From positions 1,674,001-1,738,000 of the forward strand of contig NZ_CP108569.1 in the NCBI RefSeq assembly GCF_036010505.1: DNA of 64,000 bases, in the 5' to 3' direction. The notes below the pieces were generated by a model. The model searched no databases. It was not told the DNA's origin and worked only from the letters and a program-made list of their open reading frames with translations. Numbering within the stretch: position 1 is the first letter of the stretch; each line of letters begins with the position of its first letter. This stretch comes from Streptomyces sp. NBC_01197 (GTDB taxonomy: Bacteria > Actinomycetota > Actinomycetes > Streptomycetales > Streptomycetaceae). Below, piece by piece: positions 1 through 9,023 of this stretch. The position numbers and the translations under genes are program-made.

Positions 1-513
1 GGCCCCGGCCGTGCCGATCACAGTGATGCCCCGGTCGCGGGCGATCTGCAGCACCGCCGAACCGACTCCCCCGGACGCACCGCTGACCAGCAGCGTCTGC
101 CCGGGCCGCACCCCGGTCTCGCGGATGATGCGCAGCGCGGTCTCCACCACTGAGGGGTACCCGGCCGCCTCTTCGAACGTCAGCGTCTCGGGCATCCGAC
201 CCCAGGCCGACAGCACGGCGAACTCGGCGTAGGTGCTCGCCCCTTCGCCGAACACGTGGTCGCCGACCTCGACCCCTTCCACGCCCTCGCCGACCTCGTC
301 CACCACACCGGCGGCGTCCAGCCCGACCCCGGAGGGCAGTTCGGTCGGGTGGGCCCCCAGGACCTGTCCTTCCCGGACCCGCCAGTCGACGGGGTTCACA
401 CCCGCCGCCCGCACGGCGATGCGTATCCGGCCGGGGCCCGCGTGGGGCTCCTCGGCGTCTATGAGTTGCAGAACGTCCGGACCGCCGAATTCGGCGAAGA
501 TCACTTTCTTCAT
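1..513 (-). CDS. NADP-dependent oxidoreductase, MDR/quinone oxidoreductase type (partial)
   Basis: The first 171 residues of a medium-chain dehydrogenase/reductase; the C-terminal part runs off the left edge. The protein begins MKKVIFAEFGGPDVLQL, continues through a GroES-like fold (AAGVNPVDWRVREG, GLDAAGVVDEVGEGV) and enters the Rossmann fold at SGASGGVGSAVLQIA, the nucleotide-binding glycine motif. No zinc-ligand cysteine cluster is visible, which fits the zinc-independent quinone oxidoreductase branch. Family members reduce quinones or enones with NADPH in the cytoplasm. It is divergent from a TetR regulator, with a perfect palindrome 15 bases upstream of its start, so it is probably that regulator's target. 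The substrate cannot be told. Confidence 0.85.
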   Translation of the reverse strand, partial: MKKVIFAEFGGPDVLQLIDAEEPHAGPGRIRIAVRAAGVNPVDWRVREGQVLGAHPTELPSGVGLDAAGVVDEVGEGVEGVEVGDHVFGEGASTYAEFAVLSAWGRMPETLTFEEAAGYPSVVETALRIIRETGVRPGQTLLVSGASGGVGSAVLQIARDRGITVIGTAGA

Positions 514-527
514 GCGACCGAACGTAG

Positions 528-542
528 CACTAACCGTTAGTG
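528..542. promoter_or_regulatory. Probable TetR operator palindrome
   Basis: A perfect 7-base inverted repeat, CACTAAC then GTTAGTG, with one central base. It lies between the divergent oxidoreductase (start 513) and the TetR gene (start 584). Position, size and symmetry are those of a TetR operator repressing both promoters. Binding by this particular regulator is inferred. Confidence 0.65.
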
Positions 543-583
543 TTTAACAACAGCTCCGGTTTTGCACCTGATAGCATCAGTCC

Positions 584-1153
584 ATGACCGTGCCGCCCGG
601 CCGCCGTGAGCGCAAGAAGGCCGCGACCCGCCAGAAGATCGCCGACACCGCCCTGCGGCTCTTCCTGGAGCGCGGGTACGACGCGGTGGGCATCCGCGAT
701 GTGGCCGCCGAGGCCGACGTGGCCGTCACCACGCTCTTCTCCCACTTCGCCTCGAAAGAGGCCCTGGTGTTCGAGCGGGACGACGACTTCGAGCAGCGCC
801 TCACCCAGGCGGTCACCGGCCGGACGCCGCAGGAGCCGCTCATCCCCGCACTGCGCCGCGAGATCCAGGCCCAGGTGCGACACTGCACGGCCGACAGCGC
901 CGCGCCGATCTGGCACATGATCGACGAGTCCCCCGCCCTGCGGGAGTACGAGGAGTCGATGAGGCTGCGTCACGCGGAGTCGCTGGCAACAGTCATCGCC
1001 GCCGATCCCGGCCTGTCACAGACCACAACGGCCTGCCGGACGATCGCGAGGTTCGCCGTCGACGCCTATTCGCTGGCCCGCGAGGCGGCCGATCCGCAGG
1101 CCGCGGTGGACGAGATCTTCCGGATGATCGAGGCGGCCTGGGAGGTCACCTGA
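584..1153 (+). CDS. TetR family transcriptional regulator
   Basis: 189 residues, the usual TetR length. The N-terminal helix-turn-helix spans about residues 8-58 (TRQKIADTALRLFLERGYDAV, then VAVTTLFSHFASKEALVF, the canonical recognition-helix region). The rest is an alpha-helical ligand and dimer domain whose inducer cannot be read from sequence. The ATG has only a weak ribosome-binding site, so short-leader or leaderless translation is possible. It faces the oxidoreductase gene across a 70-base region containing one perfect palindrome, which suggests autorepression plus control of the oxidoreductase. Confidence 0.92.
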   Translation: MTVPPGRRERKKAATRQKIADTALRLFLERGYDAVGIRDVAAEADVAVTTLFSHFASKEALVFERDDDFEQRLTQAVTGRTPQEPLIPALRREIQAQVRHCTADSAAPIWHMIDESPALREYEESMRLRHAESLATVIAADPGLSQTTTACRTIARFAVDAYSLAREAADPQAAVDEIFRMIEAAWEVT

Positions 1154-1304
1154 CCGTCTCGACATGCCAGGTTGACCGCGACCCGACTGTTCTCTATTCG
1201 GCCGCCACCAGAAAAGCAGAACATAAAAAGACAGCACGGGACTGAGCGACGAATACGGCAGAGATAAGGGCCGGAATTCCCCTTCCCTGTATACGGCAGC
1301 ACTG

Positions 1305-1982
1305 TTAATCAGTGATGCTCGCAATGTTTACAGCATGTTGCGAATCCCTCACACGCCCCTGCTTCCGCAGCCGGTGCGCCGCAATGGCACGCTCGGCGTG
1401 CACCGCGGTCAGAGCGCGGGCCCGCTCCGCGTCGCCGCGCGCCACCGCGTCCACGATGGAGCCGTGCTCGGCCCAGGACACGACGGGAAGGGCCGGCTGG
1501 TCGACCGCGTACATCCAGCTGATCTTCTGCCGCAGCTGACCGAGCAGCGTGGCCAGCGCCGAGCTGCCCGATGCCTGCGCCAGCGTCTCGTGGAACCAGC
1601 CGCCGAGCGACCGCAGATCCTCGCCCTGGCCGCGCCCGGCCCGCTCCTGACCGAGCCTGACCAGGCCACGGAGCACCTTCAGATGAGCCTCGGTCCGCCG
1701 CTGGGCGGCGCGCGCCGCACCCATCGGCTCCAGGAGCATCCGTATCTCCAGCAGGTCGGCCGCCTCCTGTTCGGTCGGTTCGGCGACACAGGCGCCCGCA
1801 TGGCGGCGGGTGACCACGAACCCCTCGGACTCCAGGGTCCGCAGCGCCTCACGGACAGGGACGCGGGAAACTCCGTAGCGGCGCGCGAGCACCTCCTCGG
1901 TCAGCCGGCCGCCCCGCTCGTACACGCCCGAGATGATGTCGTCACGGATTGCCGTGCATACCGAATGTGCGGGAACGCGCAT
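1305..1982 (-). CDS. GntR family regulator, FadR/FCD subfamily
   Basis: 225 residues. A winged helix at about residues 8-70 (RRYGVSRVPVREALRTLESEGF is typical GntR) is followed by an all-helical FCD ligand domain from about 80 to 205, with EIRMLLEP and a spaced set of histidines (WFHETL, WAEHGSI, VHAERA) that in FCD proteins often bind a metal and a small carboxylate. The start is supported by GGAGG seven bases upstream of the ATG. No target gene is adjacent in the same orientation, so it may act at a distance. A 6-base inverted repeat at 2092-2109 (CTTTTG, CAAAAG) lies upstream and could be its own operator. Confidence 0.9.
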   Translation of the reverse strand: MRVPAHSVCTAIRDDIISGVYERGGRLTEEVLARRYGVSRVPVREALRTLESEGFVVTRRHAGACVAEPTEQEAADLLEIRMLLEPMGAARAAQRRTEAHLKVLRGLVRLGQERAGRGQGEDLRSLGGWFHETLAQASGSSALATLLGQLRQKISWMYAVDQPALPVVSWAEHGSIVDAVARGDAERARALTAVHAERAIAAHRLRKQGRVRDSQHAVNIASITD

Positions 1983-2329
1983 GACCGAACCTCCGCATCG
2001 ACGCCCGCATATCGCGGTCCGTACGCACCTGTGCGGCGACTCTATGGCAGGGCAGGTTAATTCCCGAAGGCCCCCGGTAAATCATGGATATCTTTTGGCC
2101 AGGCAAAAGCCGGACGTACGAACGCCGGGCGTGAGGAAGATATCCGTGCGAATGCGAACACCCGGAACCCGTGTGGCCCCGGCGCCAGGAGCGCCGGGGC
2201 CACACGGGACAGCCGGGTCGGACATCGACGCCGTGCGAGCGCAGGTACGCGACGGGGCCGATGTCCGAGCCGTGGCCGGGACCCCGCAGATCCGCTCCGG
2301 CCGCCCGGTGCCCCCGGGCGGCCGGGGCC
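1983..2329. other. Intergenic region between GntR gene and M16 operon
   Basis: No gene seen. It holds the promoter side of the GntR gene, including an inverted repeat CTTTTG-6-CAAAAG at 2092-2109 as a possible operator, and a long terminator hairpin of the M16 operon at 2168-2208. Confidence 0.5.
2168..2208 (-). terminator. Strong hairpin terminator of the M16 peptidase operon
   Basis: Perfect 18-base-pair stem (arms 2168-2185 and 2191-2208) around a 5-base loop CAGGA, about 120 bases past the stop of the downstream M16 gene. There is no clear U-tract, as is common for Streptomyces terminators. The symmetric stem could act in both directions. Confidence 0.75.
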
Positions 2330-3721
2330 TCAGCTGGCGACCACGGTCACTTCGCCGATGCCCAGCGCCCTGACCGGCTCCACGATCTGCGCGGCGTCCC
2401 CCACCAGGACCGTCACCAGCCGGTCGTCGGGGAACGCGGAGACCACGGCTGCGGTCGCCTCGACCGTGCCGGTCGCAGCGAGGCGCGCGTACAGCTGTGC
2501 CTGGAAGTCGTCCGGCAGGTGCTGCTCGACCTGGTCGGCGAGCGTGGCCGCGACCGCGGCGGCCGTCTCGTACTTCAGCGGGGCGACGCCCACCAGGTTC
2601 TGCACGGCGACGTCCCGCTCGGTGTCGGTCAGTCCGTCGGCGGCCAGCGTCCTGAGGACCTTCCAGAGGTCGTCGAGCGCGGGTCCTGTCGACTCGGTGT
2701 CCACCGAACCGCTGATGGCGAGCATGGCGGCGCCCGTGCCGTCCGGGGCGGAGCGGAGGACCTGGCTGAAGGCGCGCACGCCGTAGGTGTAGCCCTTCTC
2801 CTCTCGCAGGACGCGGTCCAGACGGGAGGTGAGCGTCCCGCCCAGGCAGTACGTGCCGAGGACCTGGGCGGGCCAGACACGGTCGTGCCGGTCGGCGCCG
2901 ATCCGGCCGATCAGCAACTGGGTCTGGACCGCTCCGGGGCGGTCCACGACGATCACGCGGCCGGTATCGTCCGCGGTGATCGGGGGGACCGGCCGGGGCG
3001 TGCCCGCGTTGCCCTTCCACTCGCCGAGGCTCTCGGCGAGCACCGCGTCCAGGTCGGTCCCCGCCAGATCGCCGACGACCACGGCGGTGGCGGTCGCCGG
3101 CCGGACGTACGCGTCGTAGAAGGCACGGACGGCGGCCGCGTCGATGCGCGCCACCGTCTCCTCGGTGCCCTGGCGCGGACGCGACATGCGCGCGGTGGCC
3201 GGGAAGAGCTCCTTGGAGAGCTGCTTGGCCGCCCGGCGGGCCGGATTGGCCAGCTCGTGCGGGATCTCGTCCAGCCGGTTGCCCACGATCCGCTCGACCT
3301 CGCTCGGGGCGAAGGCGGGCGCCCGCAGCGCGTCGGCGAGCAGGCCGAGCGCCTTGGGCAGCCGGGAGACCGGCACTTCGAGGGAGACCCGGACGCCGGG
3401 GTGGTCGGCGTGGGCGTCGAGGGTGGCGCCGCAGCGCTCCAGCTCGGCGGCGAACTCCTCGGCGCTGTGCTTGTCGGTGCCCTCGGAGAGGGCCCTCGCC
3501 ATGATCGTGGCGATGCCGTCGAGCCCCTCGGGCTCGGCGTCCAGCGGGGCGTCGAGGCTGATCTCGACAGCGACGACCTGCTGTCCGGGACGGTCGCAGC
3601 GCAGCACCGTCAGGCCGTTGGGCAGGGTGGAGCGCTCGGGGGCCGGGAAGGCCCAGGGCCTGGGAGCCCCCGCCTGGGGCTGCGGGTGGAAGGCCATCAT
3701 CACGGCCGCGGGGTCGGTCAC
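2330..3721 (-). CDS. M16 family peptidase-like protein, probable non-catalytic subunit
   Basis: 463 residues, two-lobed M16 (pitrilysin/processing-peptidase) fold. The opening TLPNGLTVLRCDRPGQQ is the family's first strand, but the HxxEH zinc motif is replaced (GIATIMARALSEGT at the equivalent place), so it should not cleave peptides alone. Its start overlaps the stop of the upstream catalytic M16 gene by 4 bases, implying translational coupling and a heterodimer like bacterial PqqF-type or mitochondrial alpha/beta pairs. The substrate is unknown; no signal peptide is visible, so it is probably cytoplasmic. Confidence 0.9.
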   Translation of the reverse strand: MTDPAAVMMAFHPQPQAGAPRPWAFPAPERSTLPNGLTVLRCDRPGQQVVAVEISLDAPLDAEPEGLDGIATIMARALSEGTDKHSAEEFAAELERCGATLDAHADHPGVRVSLEVPVSRLPKALGLLADALRAPAFAPSEVERIVGNRLDEIPHELANPARRAAKQLSKELFPATARMSRPRQGTEETVARIDAAAVRAFYDAYVRPATATAVVVGDLAGTDLDAVLAESLGEWKGNAGTPRPVPPITADDTGRVIVVDRPGAVQTQLLIGRIGADRHDRVWPAQVLGTYCLGGTLTSRLDRVLREEKGYTYGVRAFSQVLRSAPDGTGAAMLAISGSVDTESTGPALDDLWKVLRTLAADGLTDTERDVAVQNLVGVAPLKYETAAAVAATLADQVEQHLPDDFQAQLYARLAATGTVEATAAVVSAFPDDRLVTVLVGDAAQIVEPVRALGIGEVTVVAS

Positions 3722-5112
3722 TGGTCCGCCTCTGTGCTCTCGGTGGCTGCGGTGGTCGCGGTGGCCTCGTCGGACGCGCCCTCCGCACTGGTCTCTTCGG
3801 GCTCATCGGCGGTGACGGGCTCGTACACCAGCACAGCCCTGTTGTCGGGGCGCAGCCGGGCCTTGGCTACCTGCTGCACCTCGTCGGCCGTGATGTCCAG
3901 CACCCGGCCCACAGCGGTCAGCGCCAGCTGGGGGTCGCCGAACAGCACCGCGTACCTGCACAGTTCGTCGGCCCGGCCGGCGACCGTACCGAGCCGGTCG
4001 AGCCACTCGCGCTCCAGCTGGGCCTGCGCGCGCTCCATCTCCTCGGCCGTGGGGCCCTCGGCGGCGAAGCGGGCCAGCTCCTCGTCGACGGCCGCCTCGA
4101 TCTGCGGGACCTCGACACCGCCCGACGTCTTGACATCCAGCCAGCCGAGCGAGGGGGCGCCGGAGAGCCGCAGCAGGCCGAAGCCCGCGGCGACCGCCGT
4201 ACGGTCCCGGCGCACCAGCCTGTTGTGGAGCAGCGACGACTCGCCGCCGCCCAGGATGGTCAGCGCGATGTCCGCGGCGTCGCACGCGCGGGTGCCGTCC
4301 TCGGGGAGCCGGTAGGCAGCCATCAGGGCGCGCGAGGGCACCTCCTCGTACAGCTCCTCGCGTACCTCACCGCCGAGGGTGTCGGGCAGCGAGCCGTCCC
4401 GCGGCGGCTGCTTGCCGTCGTGGGAGGGGATGGTGCCGAAGTACTTCTCGACCCAGGCGAGCGTCTGCTCCGGGTCGATGTCACCGACGACCGACAGGAC
4501 GGCGTTGTTGGGCGCGTAGTTCGTACGGAAGAACGCGCGGGCGTCCTCCAGCGTCGCCGCGTCCAGGTCTGCCATGGAGCCGATCGGCGTGTGGTGGTAC
4601 GGGTGGCCCTCGGGGTACGAGAGGGCGGTCAGCTTCTCGAACGCCGTGCCGTACGGCACGTTGTCGTAGCGCTGGCGCCGCTCGTTCTTGACGACGTCCC
4701 GCTGGTTCTCCATGGACTCCTCGTCGAGCGCGGCGAGGAGGGAGCCCATCCGGTCGGCTTCGAGCCAGAGCGCCAACTCCAGCTGGTGCGTGGGCATCGT
4801 CTCGAAGTAGTTGGTGCGCTCGAAGCTGGTGGTGCCGTTGAGCGAGCCCCCGGCCCCCTGTACCAGCTCGAAGTGCCCGTTGCCCTCGACCTGTCCTGAG
4901 CCCTGGAACATCAGGTGCTCGAAGAGGTGGGCGAGTCCGGTACGCCCCTTGACCTCGTGGCGTGAACCGACGTCGTACCAGAGGCAGACCGCGGCGACCG
5001 GGGTCAGGTGGTCCTCGGAGAGCACCACCCGCAGGCCGTTGGCCAGCCGGTGCTCGGTCGCTGTCAGGCCGCCGGAACCGGCCTCGGCTGTGGCCGTGTG
5101 ACCCATGGGCAT
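3718..5112 (-). CDS. M16 family zinc metallopeptidase (catalytic subunit)
   Basis: 464 residues from ATG 5112, chosen because AAGGGA lies 5 bases upstream and homology begins just after (TEHRLANGLRVVLSEDH); a second ATG at 5106 is possible. The catalytic HLFEH motif sits near residues 62-66, with a downstream glutamate-rich helix (DEESMENQRDVVKNE) supplying the third zinc ligand. The R/Y pair of the second lobe is also recognisable. It is followed with a 4-base overlap by a non-catalytic M16 partner. The C-terminus ends in a low-complexity Thr/Glu/Ala tail. Faces parC across 181 bases. Confidence 0.92.
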   Translation of the reverse strand: MPMGHTATAEAGSGGLTATEHRLANGLRVVLSEDHLTPVAAVCLWYDVGSRHEVKGRTGLAHLFEHLMFQGSGQVEGNGHFELVQGAGGSLNGTTSFERTNYFETMPTHQLELALWLEADRMGSLLAALDEESMENQRDVVKNERRQRYDNVPYGTAFEKLTALSYPEGHPYHHTPIGSMADLDAATLEDARAFFRTNYAPNNAVLSVVGDIDPEQTLAWVEKYFGTIPSHDGKQPPRDGSLPDTLGGEVREELYEEVPSRALMAAYRLPEDGTRACDAADIALTILGGGESSLLHNRLVRRDRTAVAAGFGLLRLSGAPSLGWLDVKTSGGVEVPQIEAAVDEELARFAAEGPTAEEMERAQAQLEREWLDRLGTVAGRADELCRYAVLFGDPQLALTAVGRVLDITADEVQQVAKARLRPDNRAVLVYEPVTADEPEETSAEGASDEATATTAATESTEADQ

Positions 5113-5293
5113 GTACGTCCCTTCGATCGCGTGTGTTGACCGCGTTGAAATGCAGTCCTGCCACTGTATGCAAGCCCGCCGACAGCCGGGAGCCATCCCG
5201 GTGTGCACGGGTCGCGGTCGGTGTTGTCAGTGGGACAGTCCACAATGGTCGGCGTCAGTACCGGACCAGGCACGTGAAGGAGCCGCAGCAGCG

Positions 5294-7741
5294 ATGGCCC
5301 GCCGCAGCACGAAGACCCCGCCGCCGGAGGACTTCGAGGAGAAGATTCTCGACATCGACGTGGTCGATGAAATGCAGGGCTCCTTCCTGGAGTACGCGTA
5401 CTCGGTGATCTACTCACGGGCCCTGCCGGACGCCCGTGACGGTATGAAGCCGGTACACCGGCGCATTCTCTACCAGATGAACGAGATGGGGCTGCGGCCC
5501 GACCGCAGCTATGTGAAGTGCGCCCGGGTCGTCGGCGAGGTCATGGGCAAGCTGCACCCGCACGGCGACGCGTCGATCTACGACGCCCTGGTGCGGCTCT
5601 CGCAGCCCTTCTCCATGCGGCTCCCGCTGGTCGACGGGCACGGCAACTTCGGCTCGCTCGGCAATGACGACCCGCCGGCCGCGATGCGGTACACCGAGTG
5701 CCGGATGGCTGACGCCACGTCGCTGATGACCGAGTCGATCGACGAGAACACCGTCGACTTCGAGCCCAACTACGACGGCCAGGAGCGCGAGCCCGGGGTG
5801 CTCCCGGCCGCCTATCCGAACCTGCTGGTCAACGGCTCGTCCGGGATCGCGGTCGGGATGGCGACCAATATGCCCCCGCACAATCTGGGCGAGATCATCG
5901 CGGCGGCCCGCCATCTGATCAAGCACCCGGGCGCCGACCTCGACACCCTGATGCGCTTCGTGCCGGGCCCCGACCTGCCGACCGGCGGCCGGATCGTGGG
6001 TCTTGACGGGATCAAGGACGCCTACGAGCGCGGGCGCGGCACCTTCAAGATCCGCGCGACGGCCACGGTGGAGGACGTCACCCCGCGCCGCAAGGGCATC
6101 GTCGTGACCGAACTGCCCTTCGCAGTCGGCCCGGAGAAGGTGCGGGCCAAGATCAAGGACCTGGTGGCGTCGAAGAAGCTCCAGGGCATCGCCGATCTGA
6201 AGGACCTCACCGACCGGGCGCACGGACTGCGGCTGGTCATCGAGATCAAGAACGGCTTCGTGCCGGAGGCCGTCCTCGAACAGCTTTACAAGCTCACCCC
6301 GATGGAGGAGTCCTTCGGGATCAACAACGTGGCGCTGGTCGACGGACAGCCGCTGACGCTGGGCCTCAAGGAGCTCCTGGAGGTCTATCTCGACCACCGC
6401 TTCACGGTCGTCAGGCGGCGCAGCGAGTTCCGCAGGACCAAGCGGCAGGACCGGCTGCATCTGGTCCTCGGGCTGCTCGTGGCGCTGCTCGACATCGACG
6501 AGGTCATCCGCCTGATCCGGTCGAGCGACAACTCGGCGCAGGCCAAGGAGCGGCTGATCTCGCACTTCTCGCTGAGTGAGATCCAGACGCAGTACATCCT
6601 GGACACTCCGCTGCGACGGCTCACCAAGTTCGACCGGATCGAGCTGGAGAGCGAGCGCGACCGGCTGAACGAGGAGATCGAAGAGCTGACCCGGATCCTG
6701 GACTCCGACGCCGAGCTGCGGAAGCTGGTCTCGGGTGAACTGGCCGCGGTGGCGAAGAAGTTCTCCACCGAACGCCGCACGGTGCTGCTGGAGTCGGCGG
6801 GCACCCCGGTCGCCGCGGCCTCGCTGGAGGTCGCCGACGACCCGTGCCGGGTGCTGCTGTCGTCCACGGGGCTCCTGGCGCGTACGGCCACCGCAGAGGC
6901 GCTCAGTACGGAGGGGCAGAAGCGCGTCAAGCACGATGTGGTGGTCTCGGCCGTACCGGCGACCGCGCGGGGCGACATCGGTGTGGTGACGTCGGCCGGG
7001 CGGCTGCTGCGGCTGGCGGTGATCGACCTGCCGCAACTGCCGGACACCGCGGCCGCGCCCAGCCTCGCCGGCGGCGCGCAGATCGCGGAGTTCGTCTCGC
7101 TCGCCGACGGTGAGGAGGTCGTCTGCCTCACCACGGTCGACGAGTCGTCACCCGGTCTGGCGATCGGTACCGAACAGGGCATCGTCAAGCGGGTGGTGCC
7201 CGACTACCCGGCCCACAAGGACGAGTTGGAGGTCATCGGCCTCCGGGACGGTGACCGGATCGTCGGCGCGGCCGAACTGCGCACCGGCGATGAGGATCTG
7301 GTCTTCATCACGGACGACGCGCAGCTGCTGCGCTACCCGGCCGGGCAGGTGAGGCCGCAGGGGCGCCCTGCGGGCGGTATGGCAGGCATCAAGCTGGCCG
7401 AAGGGGCCAAGGTGATCTCGTTCACCGCGGTGGATCCGGCGGCCGGTGCGGTGGTCTTCACGGTCGCGGGCTCGCACGGCACGCTGGACGACTCGGTGCG
7501 TACGGCGAAGCTGACCCCGTTCGACCAGTACCCGCGCAAGGGCCGGGCTACCGGCGGGGTGCGCTGTCAGCGCTTCCTGAAGGGCGAGGACCTGCTGGTG
7601 CTCGCCTGGGCGGGAGAGACCCCCGCGCGGGCCGCCGCCGCGAACGGCGCCCCGGCCGTACTGCCGGAACCGGACCCGCGCCGCGACGGCTCGGGCCTGC
7701 CGCTCACCTCGGCGGTGGCGAAGCTCGCGGGGCCGGTGTAG
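5294..7741 (+). CDS. parC: DNA topoisomerase IV subunit A (type IIA topoisomerase)
   Basis: 815 residues. It makes the double-strand break during decatenation and relaxation together with ParE, which is encoded at 23831-25951. The start ATG follows GAAGGAG by 11 bases; a longer open frame upstream lacks similarity. The catalytic tyrosine is Y133 in AAMRYTECRM. The quinolone-determining loop reads HPHGDASIYD, with Ala93 where sensitive GyrA/ParC proteins have serine. The C-terminal third is a beta-pinwheel of repeated strands ending in YPRKGRATGGV, with no canonical GyrA box (QRRGGKG), which favours topo IV over gyrase. The gene order (near parE and hrdB, away from dnaA-gyrB-gyrA) supports this. 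Confidence 0.93.
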   Translation: MARRSTKTPPPEDFEEKILDIDVVDEMQGSFLEYAYSVIYSRALPDARDGMKPVHRRILYQMNEMGLRPDRSYVKCARVVGEVMGKLHPHGDASIYDALVRLSQPFSMRLPLVDGHGNFGSLGNDDPPAAMRYTECRMADATSLMTESIDENTVDFEPNYDGQEREPGVLPAAYPNLLVNGSSGIAVGMATNMPPHNLGEIIAAARHLIKHPGADLDTLMRFVPGPDLPTGGRIVGLDGIKDAYERGRGTFKIRATATVEDVTPRRKGIVVTELPFAVGPEKVRAKIKDLVASKKLQGIADLKDLTDRAHGLRLVIEIKNGFVPEAVLEQLYKLTPMEESFGINNVALVDGQPLTLGLKELLEVYLDHRFTVVRRRSEFRRTKRQDRLHLVLGLLVALLDIDEVIRLIRSSDNSAQAKERLISHFSLSEIQTQYILDTPLRRLTKFDRIELESERDRLNEEIEELTRILDSDAELRKLVSGELAAVAKKFSTERRTVLLESAGTPVAAASLEVADDPCRVLLSSTGLLARTATAEALSTEGQKRVKHDVVVSAVPATARGDIGVVTSAGRLLRLAVIDLPQLPDTAAAPSLAGGAQIAEFVSLADGEEVVCLTTVDESSPGLAIGTEQGIVKRVVPDYPAHKDELEVIGLRDGDRIVGAAELRTGDEDLVFITDDAQLLRYPAGQVRPQGRPAGGMAGIKLAEGAKVISFTAVDPAAGAVVFTVAGSHGTLDDSVRTAKLTPFDQYPRKGRATGGVRCQRFLKGEDLLVLAWAGETPARAAAANGAPAVLPEPDPRRDGSGLPLTSAVAKLAGPV

Positions 7742-7777
7742 CCCGGAGCGGTATGCCGCCGGGCGGCGGGCCGTTGT

Positions 7778-8902
7778 TCAGTACGGCAGCCCGGCCTCTT
7801 CGGTCCCGTCCGGTTCCCCGGGCCCTTCGGAGAGGCCGGGCACGTACCGCAGGACGCCCCACATCGATTCGGCGGGGACGTCCTGCGGTGCGTACTCCCG
7901 GCAGCCATCCAGCCGGTCGCGTACCGCTTCGGTGTCGATGCCGGAGCCGATGAGGACCAGCTCGGTGAGGGGTTCCTCGCCCTCGGCCCGGGGCGAGGGG
8001 TAGAAGCGCAGGAAGTTGCCCACCGCGTGCAGGGTGTACTTCTCCGGGTGGCCGGGGACTCCGAAGTGGACGAATCCCTTGATGCGGTAGAGCCCGTCGG
8101 GCCGTGCGTCCAGGAACTCCATGAGCCGCCGCGGGTTCATCGGTTCGGCCGAGACGAACCCGACGCTCTCGTAGAGCGCATGCAGATGGCCGCTGTGTTC
8201 ATGACCGCGGCCATCATGGCCGTCGTGATCACCGACGTCTGCGCGGCTGCATGCTTGGTCGTCGCGCAGGTCGTCGAAGGAGAGCTGCCCGACGCGTTCA
8301 CCGGCCGGTCTGCGGTCGATGAGCAGTCCGGGGTCGATCTGTCCATACGCGGTGCTGACCACCGGAACCCCGACGGCGTGCTCGCCGACCGCGGCGCGGA
8401 TGCGTGCGCGGCCGACCTCGTCCACCCGGTCGGCCTTGTTGAGGACGACCAGATCGGCGAGGGTCAGATGGCGGTCGGTCTCCGGGTGGCGGCTGCGGGT
8501 CGCGTCGAACTCGGCGGCGTCGACGACCTGGACGAGCCCCCCGTACACGATGTCCGGATTGCCGCTCGCCAGGATCATCCTGATGAGCTCCTGCGGCTCC
8601 GCGAGGCCGCTCGCCTCGATGACGATGACATCGATCCGCAGGCCGGGCAGGGAGAGCCGGCCCAGATACTCGTCGAGTTCGCTGGTGTCGACGGCGCAGC
8701 ACAGACAGCCGTCGCCGAGCGAGACCATCGAGTCGACCTGCCCGGCAACGGTCATCGCGTCGATCTCGATGGCACCGAAGTCGTTGACGACGGCGCCGAT
8801 CCGGGTGCCTCTGCTCTGCCGGAGCAGATGGTTGAGCAGCGTGGTCTTGCCGGATCCGAGGAATCCCGCGAGGACGACGACGGGCACGGGTTTCCTGGAC
8901 AT
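7778..8902 (-). CDS. G3E GTPase / CobW-family metallochaperone
   Basis: 374 residues from ATG 8902 (AGGA 9-10 bases upstream). The P-loop GFLGSGKTTLL is at residues 13-23, the metal-binding GCLCC motif near 70, the G3E signature in VIEASGLAEP, and the base-specific NKAD motif in VVLNKADRV. A C-terminal CobW_C domain follows. Between the two domains lies a histidine/aspartate-rich loop (GDHDGHDGRGHEHSGHLH) that likely binds or senses metal. Known relatives deliver zinc, cobalt or nickel to enzymes under limitation. No Zur-like site was seen upstream. Convergent with parC, with 36 bases between stop codons. Confidence 0.9.
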   Translation of the reverse strand: MSRKPVPVVVLAGFLGSGKTTLLNHLLRQSRGTRIGAVVNDFGAIEIDAMTVAGQVDSMVSLGDGCLCCAVDTSELDEYLGRLSLPGLRIDVIVIEASGLAEPQELIRMILASGNPDIVYGGLVQVVDAAEFDATRSRHPETDRHLTLADLVVLNKADRVDEVGRARIRAAVGEHAVGVPVVSTAYGQIDPGLLIDRRPAGERVGQLSFDDLRDDQACSRADVGDHDGHDGRGHEHSGHLHALYESVGFVSAEPMNPRRLMEFLDARPDGLYRIKGFVHFGVPGHPEKYTLHAVGNFLRFYPSPRAEGEEPLTELVLIGSGIDTEAVRDRLDGCREYAPQDVPAESMWGVLRYVPGLSEGPGEPDGTEEAGLPY

Positions 8903-9023
8903 GGGCACCGATCCTAATCGAGCCGCGCGCCCGCCGGGCCGGGCAGGGACCGCCCTCGCCGGCCCCTGCCTGACCCGTTCCGCCGGCACACCCGCCCGCC
9001 GGGCCCGGGCCGCACGGAGCAGG

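Noticed and set aside
5105..5293. Upstream extension of the parC frame
   Set aside because: It crosses the divergent M16 promoter, lacks similarity to type IIA topoisomerases, and the inner ATG has a GAAGGAG site.
8903..9023. Zur box before the G3E GTPase gene
   Set aside because: The region is almost pure GC, without the AT-rich TGAAAATGATTTTCA-type core.
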